DNA from: an uncultured Clostridia bacterium
GTDB lineage: Bacteria; Bacillota; Clostridia; Monoglobales; Monoglobaceae
Reading direction: 5' to 3'
Length of the DNA: 32,410 nt
Assembly: GCA_934463175.1 (NCBI GenBank)
Contig: CAKSIW010000021.1
Span: 1-32,410, forward strand
Position numbers and translations under genes: made by a program. This document shows, in pieces, positions 25,078-32,410 of this stretch (position 1 is its first letter; each line of letters starts with the position of its first letter). Under the pieces are notes generated by a model. The model did not search any database. It saw nothing but the letters and a program-made list of their open reading frames with translations, and was not told the origin of the DNA.

Positions 25078-26479
25078 TTTTCATCACGCACTTTTCATCA
25101 TCATTTTTTCTGTAAACCTTAATCAGCTCATACGTTATCGCAAATAATACAGACAGCATAAGTCCAATCATCATAAAAATCAGTGCATAAACCGACAGAC
25201 TCTTTGCCGCATAATATTTAACGCCCGTTAAAATGCTGATGTGAGTAATTGCATCGGCGTCATTAAAATCCTCAACCGTAATACTCAGCTTTTTGTATAT
25301 CTCATTTGTTTTGTTTTGAATATACTCAATGCTCCGTTCAACCTCGCCCGTCAGCTCTTCCTTTTCCGCCATGCCGTCGGTCAGAGCCGGATCCGCAAAC
25401 TTTGAAATTATCATCCGGCAGTTCTCCGCCGAAAACCTTGCATTATTCGCTGCCGTTTCATTTTTCACATATTCCTGCATCAGACTGTCATATGTCGTGA
25501 TGACATTGCGCGAGCCTGATGATGAGTCATTATATCTGTAGAAGTCATAAACGGACTGAATGACGTCCCCCGTATCCTTATTGTCGGTTGCGCGCTCATA
25601 TGCTTTCAGAACATCAATGTTTGCCTTTGCGAAAACGTCCGTTCTTTCTTTTGCTGCCTGTGCACGCTCCCGAAAATTGCTCTCACTCAGCAGATCATCT
25701 TCCAGCTTCTGTGTATATTTCTTCAGCAGCAAGTCCCTGTCCTTTGTTATCTGACCGCGGAATATGTCGGCATATACCTTTGACAGCAGGAAATCCTGCA
25801 AATGAGTATATTCGTCCTTAATGTCGGAAAAGCTGAGTCCTGTTCTCGACGAGCGGAAGCTTGTGTCCTTTGAATAATAATTTCCGAGAGAGGTTACGGT
25901 GGAGTCAATGCGCGTGCTGATTGACTCGGCAATTTCGATATAGTCGGCATTGCCGATTTTGTCGTCAAACGCAAGATCGTTCACCGTCATTTGCCCGATA
26001 TAATTGCTGACATAAGCCCTGAGGTAGTTTTTCACGATTGAATCCAGAATGTCATGAACCTGCTTCTCGCTCTCTCCGACTCTGCCGGAATATGTGACAT
26101 AAAATGATGTCGGGTGATATACATATTTCTCTCCCTCTTTAAGCTTTGATTCCTCCATCGTTTTTTCAGACTCGGGTATGATTGCGTTCACCCTGACTCT
26201 CGAACGGATTGCGTCAACAGAGCGCGTGAGCGACAAATCCGAGATAACGGCTGAAATGACATCGGGCGAAACAATTTCATATGAGTCAAAGCTTTCGTTT
26301 TTCGGATTTCTGCCTTCCTTTATGCAGTCATCGTTATATCTGATTACAACCTGTGCCTCATAGCTCTGACCCCTGTTTGTATACCACACCGACAGTGCAG
26401 CGCAGCCGACAACCGCAAGGACAATCAGCAGCTTCCACTTTAATATATATCTAAAAATATCCCATATACTAATTTTCAT
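25070..26479 (-). CDS. Wzz-like chain-length/co-polymerase protein 2
   Basis: 469 residues from ATG 26477-26479 (GAGG 9 nt upstream; a longer frame to 26530 only overlaps the neighbour). Topology: short cytoplasmic MKISIWDIFRYILKWK, helix LLIVLAVVGCAALSVWY, a long extracytoplasmic region with coiled-coil-like stretches, a second helix ALIFMMIGLMLSVLFAITY and a short charged tail. This is the polysaccharide co-polymerase plan without a fused kinase. It shares blocks with the preceding gene (ISAVISDLS...DAIRSRV...PES; SFRSSRTGLSFSDI), so the two are paralogs. It overlaps that gene by 11 nt. Confidence 0.8.
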   Translation of the reverse strand: MKISIWDIFRYILKWKLLIVLAVVGCAALSVWYTNRGQSYEAQVVIRYNDDCIKEGRNPKNESFDSYEIVSPDVISAVISDLSLTRSVDAIRSRVRVNAIIPESEKTMEESKLKEGEKYVYHPTSFYVTYSGRVGESEKQVHDILDSIVKNYLRAYVSNYIGQMTVNDLAFDDKIGNADYIEIAESISTRIDSTVTSLGNYYSKDTSFRSSRTGLSFSDIKDEYTHLQDFLLSKVYADIFRGQITKDRDLLLKKYTQKLEDDLLSESNFRERAQAAKERTDVFAKANIDVLKAYERATDNKDTGDVIQSVYDFYRYNDSSSGSRNVITTYDSLMQEYVKNETAANNARFSAENCRMIISKFADPALTDGMAEKEELTGEVERSIEYIQNKTNEIYKKLSITVEDFNDADAITHISILTGVKYYAAKSLSVYALIFMMIGLMLSVLFAITYELIKVYRKNDDEKCVMKNE

Positions 26480-27866
26480 TTTCGGAATCCTCACTTGTCT
26501 CAAGCTTTTCGTTGATTCTTGCGCAAACATATCTCAGCTTTTTCAGATATTTTTCCCTTTTCTTCTGATAGAAAACCATCATCACCAAGGCTAAAACCGC
26601 AAGCTCCGCTGTTGTTTTGACGAAATATATCACGGTTGAGACGATTGATTTCGGGTGATAGTAGAACGTAATGTAATTGCTGAACTTTTTATTTGCAAAC
26701 TCATTATCCGTCTCGATTGCCAGCTCCGAAATCTTTTTCAGCTCATTGCAGACCGTCTCAATCATGTTTTCGGTGTTTTTGTTTATCTCCGCAGGGTTTC
26801 CGTCCTCATCGCCAACTGCGGAATACCGTTCAATCAGATATTGATACCTGTCCTTTTCCTTTTTGATATTAAGTGCACTCTGGCTGTCCTTATACGAATC
26901 GTTTATCAGCAAATCCAAGCCTGTTTTTGTTCTGCCCATATAAAATTCGTCCGACTTGTCAACCACCGGAATGAACACAACACTCAGCATACGCGGTTCG
27001 TAAAACTCCAATGTTTCCTTGTTCACAAGAGAGCTGCTGTTTGTTGTTTTATACTGCATTTCGGTTTTGTTGTTCAGATAATTCGTCTTGTTGATATATT
27101 CATTCCTGTTTCTTGTCACTCCGTTTTGTATGATATACGAATTGAGCTTTTCCAGATCAACGCTTTTAATGTTGTTGAGAAGAGTTATCAGATTTGCAAA
27201 TGTATATCCCGTCTTTTCCGATCTGAAATTACTGTCGGCGGACGCCCTTTTGTCAAGATACCTCAGCATTGACGCCAGCTTGTCATACACAACCGTATAT
27301 TGCTCATTATAGTCATACTCCGAAAAGTTCTCATCAATTTTAAATTGCAGAACGTCATTTTTCGGTGCATAATTCTTGTTGAAATATTTTGTATATGACT
27401 GAGAAAGCGCAACCAGAAATTCTTCGGTTTCGTTTTTTGCAAACTTGTCCGACTGGGAATAGTATATGTCAAACTCGGACGGAGAATAGCTATACATTGC
27501 GTTGTCCGCTATTGCGGAAATGGTGTTGTCAACCGAGCTTTTCGGCATGACGGTGTCAATCCCGATTCTCGACCTGACCTCATCAACCGAAAGCTTCTTG
27601 TCGTTCATAATATCAATCGCGTCCGCAATAACCTCGTCGCTTTTAATGTCCGCAATGTTGAATCTTCCGCCCTCGGGCTTCAGTCCCTTCCGCCCATTTG
27701 CATAGTTAAGCGTCAGTGTCATCCAGCCTATATAATTTGTTTCAACATAGTGATACCATGTTGAAAGCACAGACACGAATGCAACAATCAGGCAAATTAT
27801 GCTCAGTCTCCTCCTGCCGAAAGCGGAAAAAAAGCTTCGGGTTTTCCTAAGAATATTCTTTATCAT
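26469..27866 (-). CDS. Wzz-like chain-length/co-polymerase protein 1
   Basis: 465 residues from ATG 27864-27866, with AGGAGG 7 nt upstream; the GTG one codon earlier is too close. Basic N-terminus, helix LSIICLIVAFVSVLSTWY, a long extracytoplasmic part, then helix AELAVLALVMMVFY and a basic tail. Blocks shared with protein 2 are DEVIADAIDIM...VDEVRSRIGIDTVMPKS and NFRSEKTGYTFANL. Probably controls chain length or export of the polymer together with its paralog and the Wzy-like protein. The start ATG shares its first base with the wzy stop (TGATG), which indicates coupled translation. Confidence 0.8.
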   Translation of the reverse strand: MIKNILRKTRSFFSAFGRRRLSIICLIVAFVSVLSTWYHYVETNYIGWMTLTLNYANGRKGLKPEGGRFNIADIKSDEVIADAIDIMNDKKLSVDEVRSRIGIDTVMPKSSVDNTISAIADNAMYSYSPSEFDIYYSQSDKFAKNETEEFLVALSQSYTKYFNKNYAPKNDVLQFKIDENFSEYDYNEQYTVVYDKLASMLRYLDKRASADSNFRSEKTGYTFANLITLLNNIKSVDLEKLNSYIIQNGVTRNRNEYINKTNYLNNKTEMQYKTTNSSSLVNKETLEFYEPRMLSVVFIPVVDKSDEFYMGRTKTGLDLLINDSYKDSQSALNIKKEKDRYQYLIERYSAVGDEDGNPAEINKNTENMIETVCNELKKISELAIETDNEFANKKFSNYITFYYHPKSIVSTVIYFVKTTAELAVLALVMMVFYQKKREKYLKKLRYVCARINEKLETSEDSENEN

Positions 27867-29101
27867 CACTCTTCCTCCTCATCAAGAATGAATTTGTCGG
27901 TTTCATCGCCGCCCGTCACTCCAAGCCCCATTGCACACATCATCAATATGTTTATATACGGCTTGAAAACATACATTGTGAGCGAAATTGAGAAAGCCAT
28001 AACCGAAATAAAAGACGATGTGATATACGGCTGTCTTTTAATATTCCGAAAAACACAGACAAAAATCAAAGTGACAAACAGCAGCAAGCCGACAAAGCCC
28101 TGGTCTGTGAATACCTGAACAAACTGATTGTGTGCAACCCGCCCGAGCTTAAACGCGCCGCCTTTTCCCTTGTTGGCCTCCATAATCGGATATGTTGAAA
28201 ACAGCCCTGAGCCTCTGATTATTCTTTCGGGTGTTTCGCCCGTGTAATCAATCAAATATTTCCAAATCTCAGTTCGTCCGCTGCCGCCGTTGGACTCAAC
28301 ATTTTCCACCGAGAATCTCTCCTGTATGTCGGCAGGCAGAAGCGGGAACAAAACCGTGACAAACAAAGCAGCCGTAAGCAGCGCGGTCACTGCAAATCCG
28401 ATTTTCACCTTTATGTTTTTCGTTCCAATCATCATAAAACAAAAAATCCCCATTATGATTCCAATCAGTCCACCGCGCGAGCCTGTTTTCAGAACCCCGT
28501 ACATCATCAGTATTATGAAAACGGCATACAGCACCGACGTCTTTCTTTTCTCCAGAATCCTCTTCACCGAAACCATGACCGGCATAATGTAGTATGCACA
28601 AAACTGGTTCGGGTCCTCGGAATAACCGAAAATATTGATGACCGTACGGTTTTCAAACTCATTAATCATCTGACTGCTTGACAGACAAAGCCACGTGCAG
28701 ATAACACCAACCGCAATCCAGACCGAATCAATCAGTTCCTGTTCCTCTTTGTTATATGTGCGGATTGAAACAAGCATAAAAACCAGGTATGCAAGCAGCA
28801 TATCCTTTGTTGCGGTCACAGACACCGTTTCCCTCAGCATCAGCAGTCCGCAGAATGTGACAACCATATAAAGCGAATATACAAGATGAACTCCGTTAAA
28901 CTGAAGCGGTTTAACCTCTCCCAGAAACAGCTTTGCAAGCAGCACTCCCGTCACCGGGAATGTAATCAGCTTGAGAAGCGAGCCGAACGGTGTTGTCACA
29001 ATCGTGAAAGGCAGACAGATAAAATACAGACAAACCATAAGGCAGTCTATGCTTATGTTTGAAAAAAACTCTTTAATTGCCGTAATTCTTTCACTCAGCA
29101 T
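27866..29101 (-). CDS. Wzy-like polysaccharide polymerase / O-antigen ligase family
   Basis: 411 residues with about ten to twelve hydrophobic segments. The Wzy_C-type signature is seen as TGSRGGLIGIIMGIF, with the preceding SEDPNQFCAYYIMPVMV and the extracytoplasmic loop RIIRGSGLFSTYP...RVAHNQFVQVFTDQGFVGLLLF, where the conserved His (HNQFVQ) lies. It joins repeat units on the outer face after flipping. First gene of the 14-gene polysaccharide operon, 41 nt downstream of the riboswitch terminator. Polymerase and ligase members of the family cannot be separated by sequence alone; polymerase fits the locus. Confidence 0.88.
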   Translation of the reverse strand: MLSERITAIKEFFSNISIDCLMVCLYFICLPFTIVTTPFGSLLKLITFPVTGVLLAKLFLGEVKPLQFNGVHLVYSLYMVVTFCGLLMLRETVSVTATKDMLLAYLVFMLVSIRTYNKEEQELIDSVWIAVGVICTWLCLSSSQMINEFENRTVINIFGYSEDPNQFCAYYIMPVMVSVKRILEKRKTSVLYAVFIILMMYGVLKTGSRGGLIGIIMGIFCFMMIGTKNIKVKIGFAVTALLTAALFVTVLFPLLPADIQERFSVENVESNGGSGRTEIWKYLIDYTGETPERIIRGSGLFSTYPIMEANKGKGGAFKLGRVAHNQFVQVFTDQGFVGLLLFVTLIFVCVFRNIKRQPYITSSFISVMAFSISLTMYVFKPYINILMMCAMGLGVTGGDETDKFILDEEEE

Positions 29102-29141
29102 TTTCGGCTCTCACCACCCGTCATTTCATTTTTTACACCTA

Positions 29142-29180
29142 TAATAAAAAAACCGACTGCACCAAAAAACAGATGCAGTC
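29142..29180 (-). terminator. Intrinsic terminator forming the riboswitch expression platform
   Basis: On the minus strand GACTGCATC (29172-29180) pairs with GGTGCAGTC (29155-29163), a nine-pair stem with one G-T wobble and an eight-base T-rich loop, followed by GG and a run of seven Ts. Its 5' arm coincides with the conserved 3' end of the aptamer (GACTGC), so the two folds should exclude each other. Confidence 0.88.
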
Positions 29181-29260
29181 AGTCAAGCATACCGAAACCG
29201 GCTTAGCCACTAAACTTTGCGTCCCTATTTTTCAATAGGTTTGCCAAAAAACCAATATTC
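29175..29260 (-). ncRNA. GEMM-I (c-di-GMP-I) riboswitch upstream of the polysaccharide operon
   Basis: Minus-strand core: GGCAAACC, hairpin CCTATT-GAAA-AATAGG (perfect six pairs, GAAA tetraloop), GGGACGCAAAG, receptor GCTAAG...TATGC (closing G-C pair) around a CCGG-TTT-CGG helix, and a conserved 3' end TGACTGACTGCA. It begins within 10-25 nt of the stop codon of the EAL gene and runs into a terminator 41 nt before the wzy start. The P1 helix is less clear; AACAG (29266-29270) could pair with CTGTT (29168-29172). No convincing separate promoter was found, so transcripts may enter from the GGDEF/EAL genes. Terminator overlap predicts that c-di-GMP allows transcription. Confidence 0.92.
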
Positions 29261-29268
29261 AATTACTG

Positions 29269-30960
29269 TTATTTTCTCAAATCCGAATTTTCCGCCAGCA
29301 GACGCTCATACTCCGCAGCCGAAACAGGCTTTGAAAAATAATACCCCTGCATGTTGTCACAGCCGAATCCAAGCAGCATGTCTGCCTGTTCCTTTGTTTC
29401 AACCCCCTCGGCAATCACCGATAGATTCAGAGTTTCAGCCATACTTATGATGGACGATATGATGATTTTGCTGTTTTCGGAATCATATCCGCCCGACAAA
29501 AATCTCATATCCAGCTTCAGTCTGTCAATATTTATGTCCTTTAAAATGTTAAGCGATGAATATGCCGACCCGAAATCGTCCATTTCAATTATGAAGCCCT
29601 CTTTTTTCAGCTCATTCACCGTTCTGATCAGAACCTCGGAATCGTCCATATATGCACTCTCGGTTATCTCAATTCTGAGATTTTCCGGCGGTATATCATA
29701 GCTTTTCACCAGCGTTTTCAGATTATATACAAAATCCGTTTTCTGAATGTCATTTCTTGACACGTTAACCGAAAGCACAATCGGCTCATTCGGGAACATT
29801 TTTGTCCATCTGCGCATATACTCGCAGGTTTTTCTGACTACATATTTATCCAGCTTGCCGACGCTTCCGCTGTTTTCAAGAATCGGGAGAAACTTCCCAG
29901 GCTGAATGAGACCCTTTTGAGGGTGATTCCAGCGAATGAGAGCCTCCGCTCCGATATATTTTTCTGCTCTGTAATCAAACTGCGGCTGAAACCAGACCTC
30001 AAGCTCATCGTTTTCAATCGCAGCGTCAATGTCGTTGAGATATTCCTGCTGCTCTATCTCAATGTTCATCATTCCCTTTTCGTAATACACAATCGGCGTG
30101 TTGAATTTGCCCTTTGCCTTCTGCAACGCAAGAAGCGCTTTGTAGCTCATTGTGAATGAATCGCAGTTCTGCTCACACAAATCATACACGCCCATATGAA
30201 TGTTAATCGGCATTTTAAGTTCATAATCCTTAAACGCTTCCGTGAAACCCGTGTAGAACTCCTGAGGTGTCAGGGAATCCTCTGACGAAAAACGCACAAA
30301 GTGGTCTGCGTTCAAATGCGCCGAGAAGGTGTCCTCTGTGTCATGGCTCTTCATGTGGTATCCGCATTCCCTCAACAGCTCATTTCCCATTTCATATCCG
30401 TATATGCCGTTGATGTCATGGAATCTGTCTATATCATATCTTTGTATCCGATACCTTTTCCCGGGATTATTCTCAATCCACTCTTTGACAAGATTATGAA
30501 ACCTTGTTGAATCGTAAAGTCCCGTCAAGGGGTCAATTCCGGTTGAAGTCATGTCCTCGCAAAGCATCACCGCAAGCTTTTTTTCTTTATCAAAAAGCCT
30601 GAAGCACCATCTTTTGTAGAGCAGCTTTTCATTCGGACTGCGCTTCATGCCGAAATCCACATTATATACTTTAGCTTCACTCAGATTTTCCATTACGGTT
30701 TCCATGCTTAAAAAGCTCTTAAATGCATTGCGGTTTTTTTTGCTGATATATTTTTCGATAAATCTGTCCGCATTTTCCGAATATCGGCTTTCAAAATCAA
30801 CATATTCTTCCAGCTTTCCCGTCAGGCGTTCACTGACAGGAAGCACCAAATCATTTTTAAAATCAACCAGAACCGCGCCGTCAAAATACTCAGTGAAAAG
30901 CTTTGCAAGAAACTCGCCCTCCGGCATAAAATCCAAACACTCACAGCCACACTGCCGCAT
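29269..30960 (-). CDS. Degenerate GGDEF-EAL c-di-GMP phosphodiesterase
   Basis: 563 residues, cytoplasmic, from ATG with GAGGAGG about 7 nt upstream. Residues 1-135 are a PAS-like region. The GGDEF domain (about 140-295) is catalytically dead: NADHF (218-222) replaces GGDEF. The EAL domain (about 310-555) looks active: EAL 339-341 in GAEALIRWNHP, Asn in SVNVSRND, Glu in RIEITES, the Asp pair in MDDFGSAYSS (canonical Gly is Ala), Lys482 in RLKLD, AEGVETKEQ and QGYYFSKP. It should hydrolyse c-di-GMP to pGpG. It lies 35 nt behind a diguanylate cyclase gene and directly upstream of the c-di-GMP riboswitch. Confidence 0.92.
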   Translation of the reverse strand: MRQCGCECLDFMPEGEFLAKLFTEYFDGAVLVDFKNDLVLPVSERLTGKLEEYVDFESRYSENADRFIEKYISKKNRNAFKSFLSMETVMENLSEAKVYNVDFGMKRSPNEKLLYKRWCFRLFDKEKKLAVMLCEDMTSTGIDPLTGLYDSTRFHNLVKEWIENNPGKRYRIQRYDIDRFHDINGIYGYEMGNELLRECGYHMKSHDTEDTFSAHLNADHFVRFSSEDSLTPQEFYTGFTEAFKDYELKMPINIHMGVYDLCEQNCDSFTMSYKALLALQKAKGKFNTPIVYYEKGMMNIEIEQQEYLNDIDAAIENDELEVWFQPQFDYRAEKYIGAEALIRWNHPQKGLIQPGKFLPILENSGSVGKLDKYVVRKTCEYMRRWTKMFPNEPIVLSVNVSRNDIQKTDFVYNLKTLVKSYDIPPENLRIEITESAYMDDSEVLIRTVNELKKEGFIIEMDDFGSAYSSLNILKDINIDRLKLDMRFLSGGYDSENSKIIISSIISMAETLNLSVIAEGVETKEQADMLLGFGCDNMQGYYFSKPVSAAEYERLLAENSDLRK

Positions 30961-30995
30961 ATCGTTTCCTCCTCAAGGAACACAACCGCATTCCT

Positions 30996-32168
30996 TTACA
31001 ATTTGTGTTTCCCTATCCTTTTTTTGCTTTTCTTTTTTTCATACATATCTGCGTCTGCCGCAAATATCAATTCCTGTATTCCGCAGTCCTTGTCCGAGCA
31101 CGCAGCACAGCCGATACTCAAGCTGACATCATATGCGAGTCCCTGTTCTTTGTTTTTTTCATCAACAAGTCTGTATATTTCCTTTTGCATACGGAGTATC
31201 TCATCGCTTTTCTCCATAACCTGCACCACAGCAAATTCATCACCGCCATAGCGTCCGCAGCACCCGTTTGTTTGTGTGCAAACCTCCTTAAGCACCGACG
31301 CAACCAGTCTCAGCACACAGTCGCCCTCATTATGTCCGTATCTGTCATTTATCTGCTTGAACGAATCAATATCGACAAACAGGAAAAACAGCCGTTCGTT
31401 TTTCTTCATTGCATGAAGTCTTTGCTCGGTGATTTTCAGCAGCTCACGGCGGTTGCAAAGACCTGTGAGAGAATCCTCCGAAATGAGCTTCTGCAATAAA
31501 TTGATATACAAAAGCATAAACGACATCGTGATTCCAAGCTCCGCAACCGGTATTTCGGGAACCCACATTTGAAGTGCTCCGCAAACAAGCATGGGAATCA
31601 CGTATAAAGCAACCGACAAAAGCTCCTTTTTGCGTCTGAAATTCTTTCTGTGCATTGCCGCACCAACAATTTTGGCACAAGCAACAACAATATATCCGTA
31701 TGATAGAATCGGCTGAATGAAAAACAGCTTTCCTCTGTGGTATTCCATATTTGAATCGAAATAAAAGATACAGCCGTTAAACATCGACACCGCAAGAAGC
31801 ACAGCAAGCGCAGCCAACGGCAGCGAAAGCAGAACGAGCCGTCTCTTGTTTTCAAGCACATCAATCCCCGCCATTGCTTCCGAATACAGAAACCACAAAT
31901 ATGAGGCTGCTCCCAAACAAGCGAAATACATGACATTTATGAGCGACACAAACGGCAGCAAGGAATTAAAACCGCTTGCGCCCGTCAGCTTCCACAAACA
32001 GTCAAAAATGCCTGCGCCGACAATAAACCAGGCAGAAAGCGAAAACAGTATACTCCGCTGAGTTTTTTCCATTCCCAGCACCGATGATTTAAGTGCAATT
32101 ATCATCATAACAGCAATGCTGAAAAAGTTCGTTTCAATGTATAGCATTGTGTTTGTATCCGCAGTCAT
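30996..32168 (-). CDS. Membrane diguanylate cyclase (GGDEF)
   Basis: 390 residues. About seven hydrophobic segments in residues 8-225 form a membrane sensor module of unrecognised family, then a GGDEF domain from EDSLTGLCNRREL (about 231) with FVDIDSFKQINDRYGH and intact GGDEF at 308-312. There is no RxxD inhibitory site before the motif, so feedback inhibition by product is not expected. It makes c-di-GMP from two GTP. The ATG has GGAGGG about 8 nt upstream, and the stop of the preceding open frame lies 5 nt before the start. With the following EAL gene it forms a synthesis/degradation pair ahead of the riboswitch. Confidence 0.92.
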   Translation of the reverse strand: MTADTNTMLYIETNFFSIAVMMIIALKSSVLGMEKTQRSILFSLSAWFIVGAGIFDCLWKLTGASGFNSLLPFVSLINVMYFACLGAASYLWFLYSEAMAGIDVLENKRRLVLLSLPLAALAVLLAVSMFNGCIFYFDSNMEYHRGKLFFIQPILSYGYIVVACAKIVGAAMHRKNFRRKKELLSVALYVIPMLVCGALQMWVPEIPVAELGITMSFMLLYINLLQKLISEDSLTGLCNRRELLKITEQRLHAMKKNERLFFLFVDIDSFKQINDRYGHNEGDCVLRLVASVLKEVCTQTNGCCGRYGGDEFAVVQVMEKSDEILRMQKEIYRLVDEKNKEQGLAYDVSLSIGCAACSDKDCGIQELIFAADADMYEKKKSKKRIGKHKL

Positions 32169-32173
32169 ACCCG

Positions 32174-32410
32174 TTACCCTCCTATCATGTTATTATTTTG
32201 CCGCAATATTCCGAGATGCCATTCATCAAATAACCTGACTTCGGGAGAACAGATAAAGAATTTTAAAACCTCAGGACCGCAGCTTTTCCAATCTCTCAGG
32301 GGCGAATCACCCTCTGCAAGCTCAGAAAGCAGCCGTTCGGACAGCAAATTTATCCGTATGTATGTATGTATGTATGTATGTATGTATGTATGTATGTATG
32401 TATGTATGTA
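32174..32410 (-). CDS. C-terminal fragment of an unidentified gene, frame enters the microsatellite
   Basis: On the minus strand one frame is open from the window edge to TAA at 32174-32176. It gives 18 codons of the tetranucleotide repeat (Tyr-Ile-His-Thr cycle) and then 60 ordinary residues, including LLSERLLSELAEGDSPL, RDWKSCG and RLFDEWHLGILRQNN. The composition of these 60 residues looks like real protein rather than a shadow frame, and the stop is 5 nt from the next gene's start, which suits an operon. No family was recognised. No start is visible, so it could be the tail of a longer gene or a chance frame. Confidence 0.5.
   Translation of the reverse strand, partial: YIHTYIHTYIHTYIHTYIRINLLSERLLSELAEGDSPLRDWKSCGPEVLKFFICSPEVRLFDEWHLGILRQNNNMIGG
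32356..32410. repeat. (GTAT)n tetranucleotide microsatellite at the window edge
   Basis: 55 bp of perfect GTAT repeats, 13.75 copies, up to the last base of the window, so the true length is unknown. All frames through it are open on the minus strand. Long tetranucleotide tracts are rare in Firmicutes and in other bacteria often mark phase-variable genes; an assembly end caused by the repeat is also likely. Confidence 0.95.

Noticed and set aside
29240..29340. Promoter directly upstream of riboswitch 1
   Set aside because: TTGAGA with a 17 nt spacer leads to TATTGG, a poor -10 that would start inside the aptamer; other combinations have wrong spacing.

Overview
All genes in this window lie on the minus strand, so transcription runs from high to low coordinates. 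The gene set suggests a member of the Clostridia (Firmicutes). The reasons are an Lpl/Ytc-type sugar ABC transporter without its own ATPase, a CwlD-type cortex amidase with a plausible sporulation promoter, an SLH surface protein, strong AGGAGG-type ribosome binding sites and two GEMM-I (c-di-GMP-I) riboswitches. Genus and species cannot be read from the window.

Layout in transcription order. (A) 32410-29269: the 3' end of an unidentified gene whose reading frame runs into a 55 bp (GTAT)n microsatellite at the window edge, then a membrane GGDEF diguanylate cyclase, then a degenerate-GGDEF/EAL phosphodiesterase. (B) 29260-29142: a GEMM-I aptamer followed at once by a strong intrinsic terminator. 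(C) 29101-14075: a tightly packed 14-gene exopolysaccharide/cell-surface polysaccharide operon: Wzy-like polymerase, two tandem Wzz-like proteins, metallophosphoesterase, GT4, DUF1919 protein, GT1/GT4, acyltransferase-3, hexapeptide acetyltransferase, GT2, Wzx flippase, GT2, polysaccharide pyruvyl transferase, GT2. (D) 14036-12398: a consensus promoter, a second GEMM-I aptamer, a secreted SLH protein and its terminator. (E) 12355-10099: the initiating polyprenyl-phosphate sugar phosphotransferase and one more GT2. (F) 9986-5011: a signalling operon with a GGDEF-REC-HD-GYP protein, a hybrid histidine kinase whose natural N-terminus is cut by an in-frame TGA, and an HPt protein. (G) 4980-4088: cwlD with a sigma-E-like promoter and a terminator. 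(H) 4059-1: a carbohydrate ABC transporter operon (lipoprotein, two permeases) and the start of a secreted CBM-like protein, with a 20 bp-period direct repeat next to a weak -35.

The most interesting reading is a local c-di-GMP circuit. Three c-di-GMP-metabolising proteins flank a polysaccharide locus, and two c-di-GMP aptamers sit at the head of the polysaccharide operon and of an SLH protein gene. The first aptamer's conserved 3' end overlaps the terminator stem, which predicts that ligand turns the polysaccharide operon on. A phosphorelay (kinase, HPt, receiver) probably feeds environmental signals into the GGDEF-REC-HD-GYP enzyme. The pyruvyl transferase and the SLH protein could be functionally linked, because SLH domains bind pyruvylated wall polymers. 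The terminal microsatellite in a coding frame adds possible phase variation upstream of the cyclase. These links are inference from sequence and context; none is proven here.
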